A DNA stretch of 64,000 bases from the NCBI RefSeq assembly GCF_900116375.1, contig NZ_UETB01000006.1, positions 62,001 to 126,000 of the forward strand, given 5' to 3'. Origin of the DNA: Georgenia satyanarayanai (GTDB taxonomy: Bacteria > Actinomycetota > Actinomycetes > Actinomycetales > Actinomycetaceae). The notes under the pieces were generated by a model, which was not told the origin of the DNA, ran no database searches, and saw only the letters and a program-made list of their open reading frames with translations. The position numbers and the translations under genes were made by a program. This document shows, piece by piece, positions 32,799-41,432 of the stretch; positions within the stretch are counted from its first letter, which is position 1, and the number at the start of each line of letters is the position of its first letter.

Positions 32799-35700
32799 AT
32801 GGCGGCATTCCTCGGCTGGCCGGTGCTGCGGCAGCTGACCGGCACGGACGTGCTGGGCCGGGGCAAGGCCGCCCGCTCCCGCAAGACCGACCAGATCACC
32901 CCGCGCACCGCCACCGCCGACCGCGTGGCCCGCAGCGTCTGCCCCTACTGCGCCGTGGGCTGCGGGCAGCGGGTCTTCGTCAAGGACGAGAAGGTCGTCC
33001 AGATCGAGGGCGACCCCGACAGCCCGATCTCCCGCGGGCGGCTGTGCCCCAAGGGCTCGGCGAGCAAGAGCCTGGTCACCAGCCCCGACCGCCTGGAGAC
33101 GGTCCGCTACCGGCGCCCCTACGGCACCGAGTGGGAGGACCTCGACCTCCACACGGCGATGGAGATGATCGCCGACCGCGTCCTCGCCACGCGTGCCGAC
33201 ACCTGGCAGCAGACCGACGCCGAGGGGCGTCACCTGCGCCGCACCATGGGCATCGCGGCCCTCGGTGGCGCCACCCTGGACAACGAGGAGAACTACCTCA
33301 TCAAGAAGCTCTTCACCGCGATGGGCGCGGTGCAGATCGAGAACCAGGCCCGTATTTGACACTCCGCCACGGTCCCCGGTCTGGGGACCAGCTTCGGCCG
33401 GGGCGGTGCGACCGGTTTCCAGCAGGACCTCGCGAACGCGGACTGCATCATCATCCAGGGCTCGAACATGGCCGAGGCCCACCCCGTGGGCTTCCAGTGG
33501 GTGATGGAGGCCAAGCGGCGCGGCGCCACGGTCATCCACATCGACCCCAGGTTCACGCGGACCAGTGCGCTCGCGGACACCTTCGTGCCGATCCGGGTGG
33601 GGACCGACATCGTGTTCCTCGGCGCGATCATCAACTACGTCCTGCAGAACGAGCTCGACTTCCGCGAGTACGTCCTCGCGTACACGAACGCGGCGTCGAT
33701 CGTCTCCGAGGACTACCTCGACACCGAGGACCTCGACGGCCTGTTCTCGGGCTTCGACCCCGAGACCCGCACCTACGACACCTCGACCTGGCAGTACGCC
33801 GGCGCGGAGGGCGCGGGCGAGGACGAGGACGAGGTCGCCGAGGACCGGGCCACCGCCTCGGGTCTGCAGCACGAGTCCCACGGCATGCCCGTGCCCGAGG
33901 AGCTGCAGCGCGACGAGACCCTGCGCCACCCGCGCACCGTCTACCAGGTCCTCAAGCGGCACTTCTCCCGGTACACCCCCGAGCTCGTCGCCCAGACCTG
34001 TGGCATCTCGCCCGAGCAGTTCCACGAGGTGGCCGAGGCCTGGGTCGCGGCGTCCGGGCGCGAGCGGACCACGGCGCTGGTCTACAGCGTGGGGTGGACC
34101 CAGCACAGCGTCGGCGCCCAGTACATCCGTACCGGATCCATCCTCCAGCTGCTGCTCGGCAACATGGGCCGGCCGGGCGGCGGGATCATGGCGCTGCGCG
34201 GCCATGCGAGCATCCAGGGCTCCACCGACATCCCCACCCTGTTCAACCTCCTGCCGGGCTACCTCGAGATGCCCAACGCCTCGTCCCACCCGGACTACAC
34301 CAGCTGGGTGGAGAGCATGTCGATGCCGGGCGCCAAGGGCTTCTGGGGCAACGCCTCGGCCTACGCCGCCAGCCTCCTCAAGGCCTACTGGGGCGAGCAC
34401 GCCACGCCCGAGAACGACTTCGCCTACAGCTACCTGCCCCGCATCAGCGGTGACCACGGCACCTACCGCACGGTGCTGGACATGATCGAGGGCACGGTCA
34501 AGGGCTACTTCCTCCTCGGCCAGAACCCGGCCGTCGGTTCCGCCCACGGCAAGGCGCAGAGGCTCGGCATGGCGAACCTCGACTGGCTCGTCGTCCGCGA
34601 CCTCTACGAGATCGAGAGCGCGAGCTTCTGGAAGGACGCCCCTGAGATCGAGACCGGGGAGATCGTCACCGAGGAGTGCCCCACCGAGGTCTTCCTCCTG
34701 CCTGCCGCCTCCCACGTGGAGAAGGAGGGCACCTTCACCCAGACCCAGCGCATGCTCCAGTGGCGGGAGAAGGCGGTGGAGCCCACCGGCGACCGCCGCT
34801 CGGAGCTGTGGTTCTTCTACCACCTGGGCCGGATCATGAGGGAGCGCCTGGCGGAGGGGAACGTCGAGCGGGACCGCCCGCTCCTCGACCTCGCCTGGGA
34901 CTACCCGGTGCACGGCGAGCACGACGAGCCCAGCGCCGAGGCCGTCCTCAGGGAGATCAACGGCTACGAGGTGGCCACCGGCCGCCCGCTGTCCACGTTC
35001 ACCGAGCTGCGCGCCGACGGCACCACCGTGGGCGGCTGCTGGATCTACACCGGCGTCTTCGCCGACGGCGTCAACCAGGCCGCCCGGCGCAAGCCCGGCC
35101 GCGACCAGGACTGGGTCGCCCTCGAGTGGGGCTGGGTGTGGCCCGCCAACCGCCGCATCCTCTACAACCGCGCCTCTGCCGATCCCGAGGGCCGGCCGTG
35201 GAGCGAGCGCAAGGCCTACGTGTGGTGGGACGAGGAGAAGGGGGAGTGGACCGGCCACGACGTCCCCGACTTCGAGAGGACCAAGCCCCCGTCCTACCGC
35301 CACGAGCCCGGCGCCACGGGTGTCGAGGCGATCGACGGCACCGACGCCTTCATCATGCAGGGTGACGGCCGCGGCGCCCTGTTCGTCCCCTCCGGGCTCG
35401 TCGACGGGCCGCTGCCCACGCACTACGAGCCGGTCGAGTCGCCGTTCCACAACACCCTGTACGGCCAGCAGGCCAACCCCACCCGCATCGAGTACCGCGA
35501 GCCGATCAACCCGATGAACCCGAGCCCCCCGGGTGGTGGCAGCGAGGTGTTCCCGATCGTCTTCACCACGAGCCGGCTCACCGAGCACCACACCGCCGGC
35601 GGCATGAGCCGCACCCTGGAGTACCTCGCCGAGCTCCAGCCGGAGATGTTCGTCGAGGTGTCACCCGCACTGGCCCGGGAGCGGGGGCTGGAGCACCTGG

Positions 35701-36098
35701 GCTGGTGCCACGTCGTCACCGCGCGCGCCGCCGTCGAGGGCCGTGTCGTCGTCACCGACCGCCTCCGGCCGCTGCGCGTCTCGGGCCGCACCGTCCACCA
35801 GGTGTGGCTGCCCTACCACTGGGGCAGCCGGGGGCTGGTGACCGGTGACGCCGCCAACGACCTGTTCGGCATCAGCCTGGACCCCAACGTCCTCATCCAG
35901 GAGACCAAGGCGGGCACCTGCGACATCCTGCCGGGGCGTCGTCCGCGCGGCCCTGCCCTGCTCGAGATGCTCCAGGGCTACCGGTCCCGCGCCGGCACGG
36001 ACGTCGCGCGGCCGATCGTCACGGCCGACCCGCGCGCCGTCCGCCGGTCCGACGTCGCCGAGGACACACCAGCCGGACCAGCCGAAGGGAGCCCATGA
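32799..36098 (+). CDS. fdhA: selenocysteine-containing formate dehydrogenase alpha subunit
   Basis: This is one 1,099-residue gene read through an in-frame TGA at 33357-33359 as selenocysteine (U187). The flanking residues NQARI-U-HSATV align with E. coli FdnG NQARV-U-HGPTV. The N-terminal [4Fe-4S] set is C48-x2-C51-x3-C55-x27-C83; the bis-molybdopterin-guanine-dinucleotide fold follows, with HPVGFQWVMEAK, GWTQHSVGAQ and SRLTEHHTAGGMSR. A bacterial SECIS lies 11 bases after the TGA. There is no Tat signal, so the active site should face the cytoplasm, unlike FdnG. It oxidises formate to CO2 and passes electrons to FdhB. The ATG at 32799 has GGAGGGGG before it. Automatic callers will split it into two broken ORFs. 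Confidence 0.96.
33371..33389 (+). promoter_or_regulatory. bacterial SECIS element in fdhA mRNA
   Basis: A perfect 7-bp stem (GGTCCCC and GGGGACC) carries the loop GGTCT, beginning 11 bases after the TGA. The loop matches the GGUCU apical loop bound by SelB in E. coli fdhF, at the same distance. It codes for TVPGLGT at the same time. Confidence 0.93.
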
Positions 36099-37090
36099 TG
36101 GCGAACAGCCTGTTCGGGCCGGTCGACCCGGCGCTCGACGCCGGGTACGAGGACCCACCCCCGCGCAAGGGCTTCTTCACCGACACGAGCGTCTGCATCG
36201 GTTGCAAGGCGTGCGAGGTCGCGTGCAAGGAGTGGAACCTCGTGCCCGGCGGGGAGGATCTCGACCTCCTCGGCCAGTCCTTCGACAACACCGGCGCCCT
36301 CGGCGCCAACACCTGGCGTCACGTGGCCTTCATCGAGCAGCAGCGGCCCACGGTCAACCTCGGCATGCCCGGCAGCGGCCCGCCCGCCCCCACCGGCGGC
36401 CAGGGCGCGAGCATGCCGCCCGGCACCGTCGCGTCCGGACCGCAGACCGACACGGGCGGCCCGGACGGTACCGGGCCCCAGATGGCGGACGAGGAGGGGG
36501 CGCAGGCCGACTTCCGCTGGCTCATGTCCTCCAACGTGTGCAAGCACTGCACCCACGCCGGGTGCCTGGACGTGTGCCCCACGGGCGCCCTCTTCCGCAC
36601 CGAGTTCGGCACCGTCGTCGTCCAGGACGACGTGTGCAACGGCTGCGGGTACTGCGTGCCGGCCTGCCCGTACGGGGTCATCGAGCGACGTCGCGGGCCC
36701 GCCGGGGCGCTCAACGTCGGCATCGCCCAGAAGTGCACGCTGTGCTACGACCGCCTCGGTGACGGCCTGCAGCCCGCGTGCGCGCAGGCCTGCCCCACGG
36801 AGTCGATCCAGTACGGCGACGTCGAGGAGCTGCGTGAGCGTGCCGAGCGGCGCCGCGCGGAGCTCCACGAGCAGGGCGTGGCCGAGGCCCGTCTCTACGG
36901 CCACGACCCCAACGACGGCGTCGGTGGCACGGGCGCCTTCTTCCTCCTCCTCGACGAGCCGGAGGTGTACGGCCTGCCGCCCGACCCGGTCGTCCCCACC
37001 CGCGACCTGCCGCAGATGTTCAACCGCGCCACCGCGGCCGCCGGGGCACTGCTCGCCGGTGCGGCGCTCGCCTTCCTGGGGAAGCGATGA
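36095..37090 (+). CDS. fdhB: formate dehydrogenase iron-sulfur (beta) subunit
   Basis: This 331-residue electron-transfer subunit has four [4Fe-4S] ferredoxin-type motifs: CIGCKACEVACKEW (about residue 34), CKHCTHAGCLDVCP, CNGCGYCVPACPYG and CTLCYDRLGDG with the distal CAQACP. A C-terminal hydrophobic helix (AAGALLAGAALAFLG) anchors it as in FdnH. A 50-residue Gly/Pro/Thr-rich insertion (about 90-140) is not in the E. coli protein. It overlaps the fdhA stop; ATG 36095 or, better spaced from AGGGAG, ATG 36098 may be used. It passes electrons from the Mo/Sec site to the membrane subunit. Confidence 0.95.
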   Translation: MMANSLFGPVDPALDAGYEDPPPRKGFFTDTSVCIGCKACEVACKEWNLVPGGEDLDLLGQSFDNTGALGANTWRHVAFIEQQRPTVNLGMPGSGPPAPTGGQGASMPPGTVASGPQTDTGGPDGTGPQMADEEGAQADFRWLMSSNVCKHCTHAGCLDVCPTGALFRTEFGTVVVQDDVCNGCGYCVPACPYGVIERRRGPAGALNVGIAQKCTLCYDRLGDGLQPACAQACPTESIQYGDVEELRERAERRRAELHEQGVAEARLYGHDPNDGVGGTGAFFLLLDEPEVYGLPPDPVVPTRDLPQMFNRATAAAGALLAGAALAFLGKR

Positions 37091-38106
37091 CGACGACGCA
37101 CGTCGGCGGGCGCCGTCCCCGCACCCGCCGTGACCGCTCCGACGAGCAGCCGGTGCCCGAGGCCGAGTTCACGTCCTACTACGGGCGCCAGGTGGTCAAG
37201 CCCGCACCGTGGGACGTGCGCATCCCGCTGTACATGTTCGCGGGCGGGGTGGCCGCCGGCTCGTCGCTGCTCGCGGCCGGCGCTCAGCTCACCGGCCGAC
37301 CGGCGCTGCGCCAGGCGGGGCGGCTCACGGCGGCCGGTGCGCTGGCCGTCAGCCTCGGCGCCCTGGTGAGCGACCTCGGTCGGCCCGAGCGGTTCCTCAA
37401 CATGCTGCGGACCGTCAAGCTCACCTCCCCGATGTCCGTCGGGACCTGGCTGCTCAGCCTCTACGGCGCCCCCGCCGGGATCGTGGCCCTCGACGAGATG
37501 GTTCGGCTCACCCCCCTCGACTCCCGCGCGGTGCAGCTGCTGCGCACGGTCAGCGGCCCCACGGGCGTGCTCGCGGCGCTCACCGCGCCGCCGGTGGCCG
37601 CCTACACCGCCGTGCTGCTCTCGGACACCTCCACGCCCACGTGGAAGGCCGCCTACCGCGAGCTGCCGTTCGTCTTCTGCGCGTCCGCGGCCGCCGCCTC
37701 CGGCGGCATGGCGATGGTGACCACCCCCGCGGCCCAGGCCGGGCCCGCCCGGCGGCTGGCCGCGGCGGGCGCCGTCGTCGAGCTCGTCGCCGAGCGGGTG
37801 ATGGAGCGCTCGATGGGGATCATGGCGGAACCGCTCCACACCGGCGCCGGCGGGCGGTACATGCGGGCCGCCAAGGCGCTGACGGCCGCCGGCGCGCTCG
37901 GGGCGCTGCTCGGCGGGCGGCGCCGGTGGGTGGGCGTGCTCGGTGGCGTCGCGCTGGCGGCCGGGTCCTTCTGCACCCGCATGGGTGTCTTCGAGGCGGG
38001 GCAGGCCTCGGCACGCGACCCGAAGTACACGGTGGTGCCCCAGCGCGAGCGAGTGGACCGCGGCGAGGAGGTGCGGTTCACCCCGCGGGGGGAAGGGCAG
38101 CGGTGA
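37087..38106 (+). CDS. NrfD/PsrC-type membrane subunit of formate dehydrogenase
   Basis: This 339-residue membrane protein of the NrfD family has about eight or nine transmembrane segments, with the diagnostic WDVRIPLYMFAGGVAAGS and LVSDLGRPERFLNMLRT motifs. NrfD proteins bind quinone but no heme, in contrast to the cytochrome b subunit FdnI of E. coli. It should therefore hand formate electrons to menaquinone. The ATG overlaps the fdhB stop. The C-terminal tail is basic and cytoplasmic. It may be annotated polysulfide reductase, but the operon makes formate dehydrogenase the likely partner. Confidence 0.9.
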   Translation: MTTTHVGGRRPRTRRDRSDEQPVPEAEFTSYYGRQVVKPAPWDVRIPLYMFAGGVAAGSSLLAAGAQLTGRPALRQAGRLTAAGALAVSLGALVSDLGRPERFLNMLRTVKLTSPMSVGTWLLSLYGAPAGIVALDEMVRLTPLDSRAVQLLRTVSGPTGVLAALTAPPVAAYTAVLLSDTSTPTWKAAYRELPFVFCASAAAASGGMAMVTTPAAQAGPARRLAAAGAVVELVAERVMERSMGIMAEPLHTGAGGRYMRAAKALTAAGALGALLGGRRRWVGVLGGVALAAGSFCTRMGVFEAGQASARDPKYTVVPQRERVDRGEEVRFTPRGEGQR

Positions 38107-38948
38107 GTGACGCCGTCGCGCCGCTCGGCATCGTCGATGCCATCGGGCCGGCCGGCGAGAAGAAGGCGGGGGTGCCCGCGTGGCAGCTCGTGCTGCGCGC
38201 CGTCCTCGCCACCTACCTCCTCGGTGCCGCGACCACCCTCGCGGTCATGGTCCAGGTGGAGACCGGCGTCCCGGTGCTCGGCTCGGTCGTGTTCCCCATC
38301 GGCCTCACCCTCGTCGTGCTCGTCGGCCTCGAGCTCGTCACCGGGGCCTTCGGCATCGTGCCGATGGCCGTGCTCGAGCGACGCATCAGCGTCGCGGCGT
38401 GCCTGCGCGTGTTCTGGTGGCTCGTCGTCGGCCACCTCGTCGGCGGCCTCGCCGCCGCCTGGATGATCACCGCGGTCCTCACCGGCATGGGCACGATCGC
38501 CGACGAGCCCACCGCGGGCGCCCTCGTCGACCTCGCGGTCGACAAGACGCTGCGGTACGAGGAGGCCGGGCCGGTGGCCGGCCTGGGCTGGGCCACGCTC
38601 AGCGCGGTGCTGTGCAACTGGCTCGTGGCGCTCGGCGTCATCATGGGCTTCTCGTCCACGAGCACCACCGGCAAGATCCTCGCGATCTGGATGCCGATCC
38701 TCACCTTCTTCGCACTCGGTTACGAGCACGCCGTCGTCAACTTCTTCGTCATCCCCTCCGGGATGATGCTCGGGGCCCCGATCGGGATCGACGACTGGTG
38801 GGTGTGGAACCAGGTCCCCGTGCTCGTGGGCAACTTCATCGGTGGCCTCACGCTCGCGGCGCTCGGTCTCTACTTCTCCCACCGCACCCGGCCCCGCCGC
38901 CCCGAGGACGACGTCGAGGCGGAGGACCGCGACGCCCAGTCGGCCTGA
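38103..38948 (+). CDS. formate/nitrite transporter family channel (FocA-like)
   Basis: This 281-residue pentameric channel protein has six transmembrane helices. The omega-loop region LELVTGAFGIVPM retains the Thr that gates FocA, and the pore His is kept in FFALGYEHAVVNFF. Other conserved pieces are CNWLVALGVIMGF and VGNFIGGL. Coupled by GTGA overlap to the NrfD-type gene, it probably imports formate for the cytoplasm-facing dehydrogenase. NirC-type nitrite transport is less likely because no nitrite genes are nearby. Confidence 0.9.
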   Translation: MSDAVAPLGIVDAIGPAGEKKAGVPAWQLVLRAVLATYLLGAATTLAVMVQVETGVPVLGSVVFPIGLTLVVLVGLELVTGAFGIVPMAVLERRISVAACLRVFWWLVVGHLVGGLAAAWMITAVLTGMGTIADEPTAGALVDLAVDKTLRYEEAGPVAGLGWATLSAVLCNWLVALGVIMGFSSTSTTGKILAIWMPILTFFALGYEHAVVNFFVIPSGMMLGAPIGIDDWWVWNQVPVLVGNFIGGLTLAALGLYFSHRTRPRRPEDDVEAEDRDAQSA

Positions 38949-38975
38949 GCGCCGCGCGGGCCACGACGCGTCGCA

Positions 38976-39004
38976 CGTCCTGCTCCTCCCGACGCGCCAG
39001 GACG
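38976..39004. terminator. hairpin between convergent formate channel and fdhD genes
   Basis: CGTCCTG and CAGGACG form a perfect 7-bp stem with a 15-base loop in the 111-base gap between convergent genes. No T-run. The rest of the gap holds nothing I can name. Confidence 0.4.
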
Positions 39005-39059
39005 GGCGACGGATGATCGGAGAGGACGACCCGGGCTGGGGAGGGGCGCGGGCGACCGG

Positions 39060-39893
39060 TCAGGGCAGGATGCGCTCGCGGCCGGCGTAGACGTTGGCGG
39101 AGTCACCGCGGCTGAAGCCCACCAGCGTCATCCCCACCCCGGCCGCCAGCTCCACCGACATCGCCGAGGGCGCGCTCACCGCGGACAGCACGGCGATCCC
39201 CGCCATGTGCGCCTTCTGCACGAGCTCGAAGGACGCCCGGCCGGAGACCTGGAGCACGCACCGGCGCAGCGGCAGCCCCCGCTCGCGCAGCGCCCAGCCC
39301 ACGACCTTGTCCACGGCGTTGTGGCGGCCGACGTCCTCGCGCAGGCACAGCAGCTCGGCCCGGCCGTCGTCGTCGACGGCGAAGAGGCCGGCCGCGTGGA
39401 CACCGCCCGTCTCGGCGAAGAGCCGCTGCTCCGTGCGGAGGCGGTCGGTCATGGCGAGCAGCTCGGCGAGGGGCACGCGGACGTCGTCGGCCACCGGGAA
39501 GCGGGAGGCGCGGGTGACGGCGTCGATCGACGACGTGCCGCAGATGCCGCACGCGCTGGAGGTGTAGACGTGGCGCTCGTGGGAGGTGCCCGGCGGGGCG
39601 ACCCCCGGGGACAGGTGGACGTCGACGACGTTGTAGCTCCGGGTGCCGTCGGGGTTGACCCCCGGCCCGTAGCCGACCGCGGCCACCTGCTCCGCGTCCC
39701 ACACCACCCCCTCGGAGACGAGGAAGCCGAGGGCCAGGTCGAAGTCGTCGCCCGGGGTGCGCATGGTGACCGTCCACGCGCTGCCGTCCACCCGCAGCTC
39801 CATCGGCTCCTCGCCGGCGAGGACGTCGCTGCGCGGGCGGCTGGTGCCGTCGACGGAGAGCCGCTCGACGCGGTGCCGCCTGGTCCGTCGCAC
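39060..39893 (-). CDS. fdhD: formate dehydrogenase accessory sulfurtransferase FdhD
   Basis: FdhD (277 residues) transfers sulfur from the cysteine desulfurase to the molybdenum cofactor of formate dehydrogenase, a step needed for its activity. The catalytic cysteine motif SSACGICGTSSID places the cysteines at C115 and C118; REDVGRHNAVDKVVGWAL and QVSGRASFELVQKAHMAGI are family signatures. The GTG at 39893 follows GAGGAGG at proper distance; the ORF continues upstream but with unlike composition. It converges on the formate operon and completes the island. Confidence 0.96.
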   Translation of the reverse strand: MRRTRRHRVERLSVDGTSRPRSDVLAGEEPMELRVDGSAWTVTMRTPGDDFDLALGFLVSEGVVWDAEQVAAVGYGPGVNPDGTRSYNVVDVHLSPGVAPPGTSHERHVYTSSACGICGTSSIDAVTRASRFPVADDVRVPLAELLAMTDRLRTEQRLFAETGGVHAAGLFAVDDDGRAELLCLREDVGRHNAVDKVVGWALRERGLPLRRCVLQVSGRASFELVQKAHMAGIAVLSAVSAPSAMSVELAAGVGMTLVGFSRGDSANVYAGRERILP

Positions 39894-40039
39894 CCGTCCT
39901 CCTCGCCCGGTCGTCCGGCCCCGATCGTATCCGCGCCGGGGTCCCGGCGCGCTGCCCAGGAAGCTCCCAGGTGCCACCCAGAGCCGGGCAAGGTCCGCGG
40001 TGTTCCCTAGGTCGTGGACGCAGACCCAGGAGGACCACC

Positions 40040-41326
40040 ATGACCGACTTCGGAAGCACCGGCGACGCACGACGCGACGCCTACATCGCCCGCGACGAGC
40101 GGGCCGCCCGCGAGCAGGCGGAGGTCGACGCCATGCTCCTGGGCACCTCGCCCCTCCCCGCCCCCGACCCCGCCACCCGTGTGCCCTTCGTCGACGAGCT
40201 CGCCCAGCGCCGTGCGGTCCGGGTGCTCCCGCACGGCCGCCGCCGCGGCTGGGCCGCCCTCGGAGGCACCGCCGCGACCGCCGCGCTCCTCGCGAGCCTC
40301 GGCACGGCCACCGTCACCGGTGCGTTCGACTCACCCGGCCTCGACACCCCGACGACGGCGGCCCCCACCCAGGTCGTCCCCGCCAGCTCGACGTCGGCCA
40401 CCCCGGACTGGCAGGCGGTCACCGCCGCCGTACGCGGGTCCGTCGTCGCCATCGACGTCGTGACGGCGTCCGGGCAGGGGCAGGGCTCCGGCGTCGTCAT
40501 CGACGACGAGGGGCACGTGCTCACCAACAGCCACGTCGTCGACGGCGCGCGCTCGATCACCGTCTCGCTCGCCGACGGCCGCCTCCACGAGGCCGAGCTC
40601 GTGGGCCAGGACGAGACGACCGACCTCGCCGTCGTCCGCCTCGTCGACCCGCCCGCCGACCTCTCCCCGGCCACCCTCGGCAGCTCCGCCGAGCTGGCCG
40701 TCGGGCAGGCCGTCCTCGCGATGGGCAACCCGCTGGGGCTCGACTCGACCGCGACCACCGGCATCATCTCCGCCCTCGATCGCCCGGTCGTCACCCAGAG
40801 CCGTACCGAGTCGGTCGTGACGAACGCGGTCCAGATCGACGCGGCGGTCAACCCGGGCAACTCCGGCGGGCCGCTCTTCGACGCGCAGGGCCGGGTCATC
40901 GGCATCAACAGCTCGATCGCCACGCTCTCCGGCGGCGGGGGACAGTCCGGCAGCATCGGGCTGGGCTTCGCGATCCCGGTGGACCAGGCGGCCGACGTCG
41001 CGCAGCAGCTCGTCGAGGACGGCAGCGTGGAGCACGCCTTCCTCGGCGTCGGGCTCACCGACACGACCGTCGAGGTCGACGGCGTCACCCGGGCCGGCGC
41101 CCGGGTCGAGCAGGTCGAGCAGGGCTCACCCGCCGCCGAGGCGGGCCTGCGGCGCGGCGACGTCATCACCGCGATCGACGACCGCGCCGTCGACAGCTCC
41201 GCCGCGCTGACCGGCTACGTCCGTCAGTACACCTCCGGGGACGCCGCCACCCTCGACGTCGCCCGCGACGGCGAGCTGACACAGGTCGACGTGACGCTCG
41301 CCACAAGGCAGACCCCGAGCGCCTGA
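40040..41326 (+). CDS. HtrA/DegP-type membrane-anchored serine protease with PDZ domain
   Basis: This 428-residue protein has a cytoplasmic head of about 70 residues rich in Arg/Asp/Ala, one transmembrane segment (about 73-95), a Thr/Pro/Ser linker, a trypsin-like domain with the triad H165 (TNSHVV), D195 (TTDLAVV) and S275 (NPGNSGGPL), and a C-terminal PDZ domain (about 330-420). It belongs to the actinobacterial PepD/HtrA group that degrades or refolds misfolded exported proteins. AGGAGG before the ATG at 40040 fixes the start. No two-component system is adjacent, unlike the mycobacterial pepD locus. Confidence 0.93.
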   Translation: MTDFGSTGDARRDAYIARDERAAREQAEVDAMLLGTSPLPAPDPATRVPFVDELAQRRAVRVLPHGRRRGWAALGGTAATAALLASLGTATVTGAFDSPGLDTPTTAAPTQVVPASSTSATPDWQAVTAAVRGSVVAIDVVTASGQGQGSGVVIDDEGHVLTNSHVVDGARSITVSLADGRLHEAELVGQDETTDLAVVRLVDPPADLSPATLGSSAELAVGQAVLAMGNPLGLDSTATTGIISALDRPVVTQSRTESVVTNAVQIDAAVNPGNSGGPLFDAQGRVIGINSSIATLSGGGGQSGSIGLGFAIPVDQAADVAQQLVEDGSVEHAFLGVGLTDTTVEVDGVTRAGARVEQVEQGSPAAEAGLRRGDVITAIDDRAVDSSAALTGYVRQYTSGDAATLDVARDGELTQVDVTLATRQTPSA

Positions 41327-41337
41327 CCGCCCCCCGG

Positions 41338-41427
41338 CCCCCCACCCGAAACGTCGCAGCTGGTGAGCTGACTGACGCTTGTGCCCCCTCAGGGGTCGTC
41401 GAGCTCACCAGTGGCGAACTTGGGGGG
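41338..41427. repeat. imperfect palindromic intergenic repeat, copy 1
   Basis: The element runs from CCCCCC to GGGGGG. It contains GTCGCAGCTGGTGAGCTG near one end and AGCTCACCAGTGGCGAACTT near the other, with perfect 10-bp inner arms at 41360-41369 and 41402-41411 and a small CCCC-TCA-GGGG hairpin in the middle. A related copy is at 62270-62352. Here it fills the gap between the convergent protease and menF genes and may serve as terminator. Confidence 0.6.
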
Positions 41428-41432
41428 CGGTG

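Noticed and set aside
32799-33468. Interpretation of fdhA as a nonsense-disrupted pseudogene or two separate genes
   Set aside because: The TGA is flanked by the conserved Sec-site residues, followed by a canonical SECIS, and the whole Sec machinery is adjacent.
32472-35591. 1,039-residue antisense open frame opposite fdhA
   Set aside because: Composition is typical of shadow frames in high-G+C DNA (Gly/Val/Arg/Asp-rich, no domain), and it covers well supported coding sequence including the SECIS.
39060-40070. Longer fdhD start at 40070
   Set aside because: The extra 59 residues are unlike any FdhD and overlap the protease promoter region; GTG 39893 has a proper SD.
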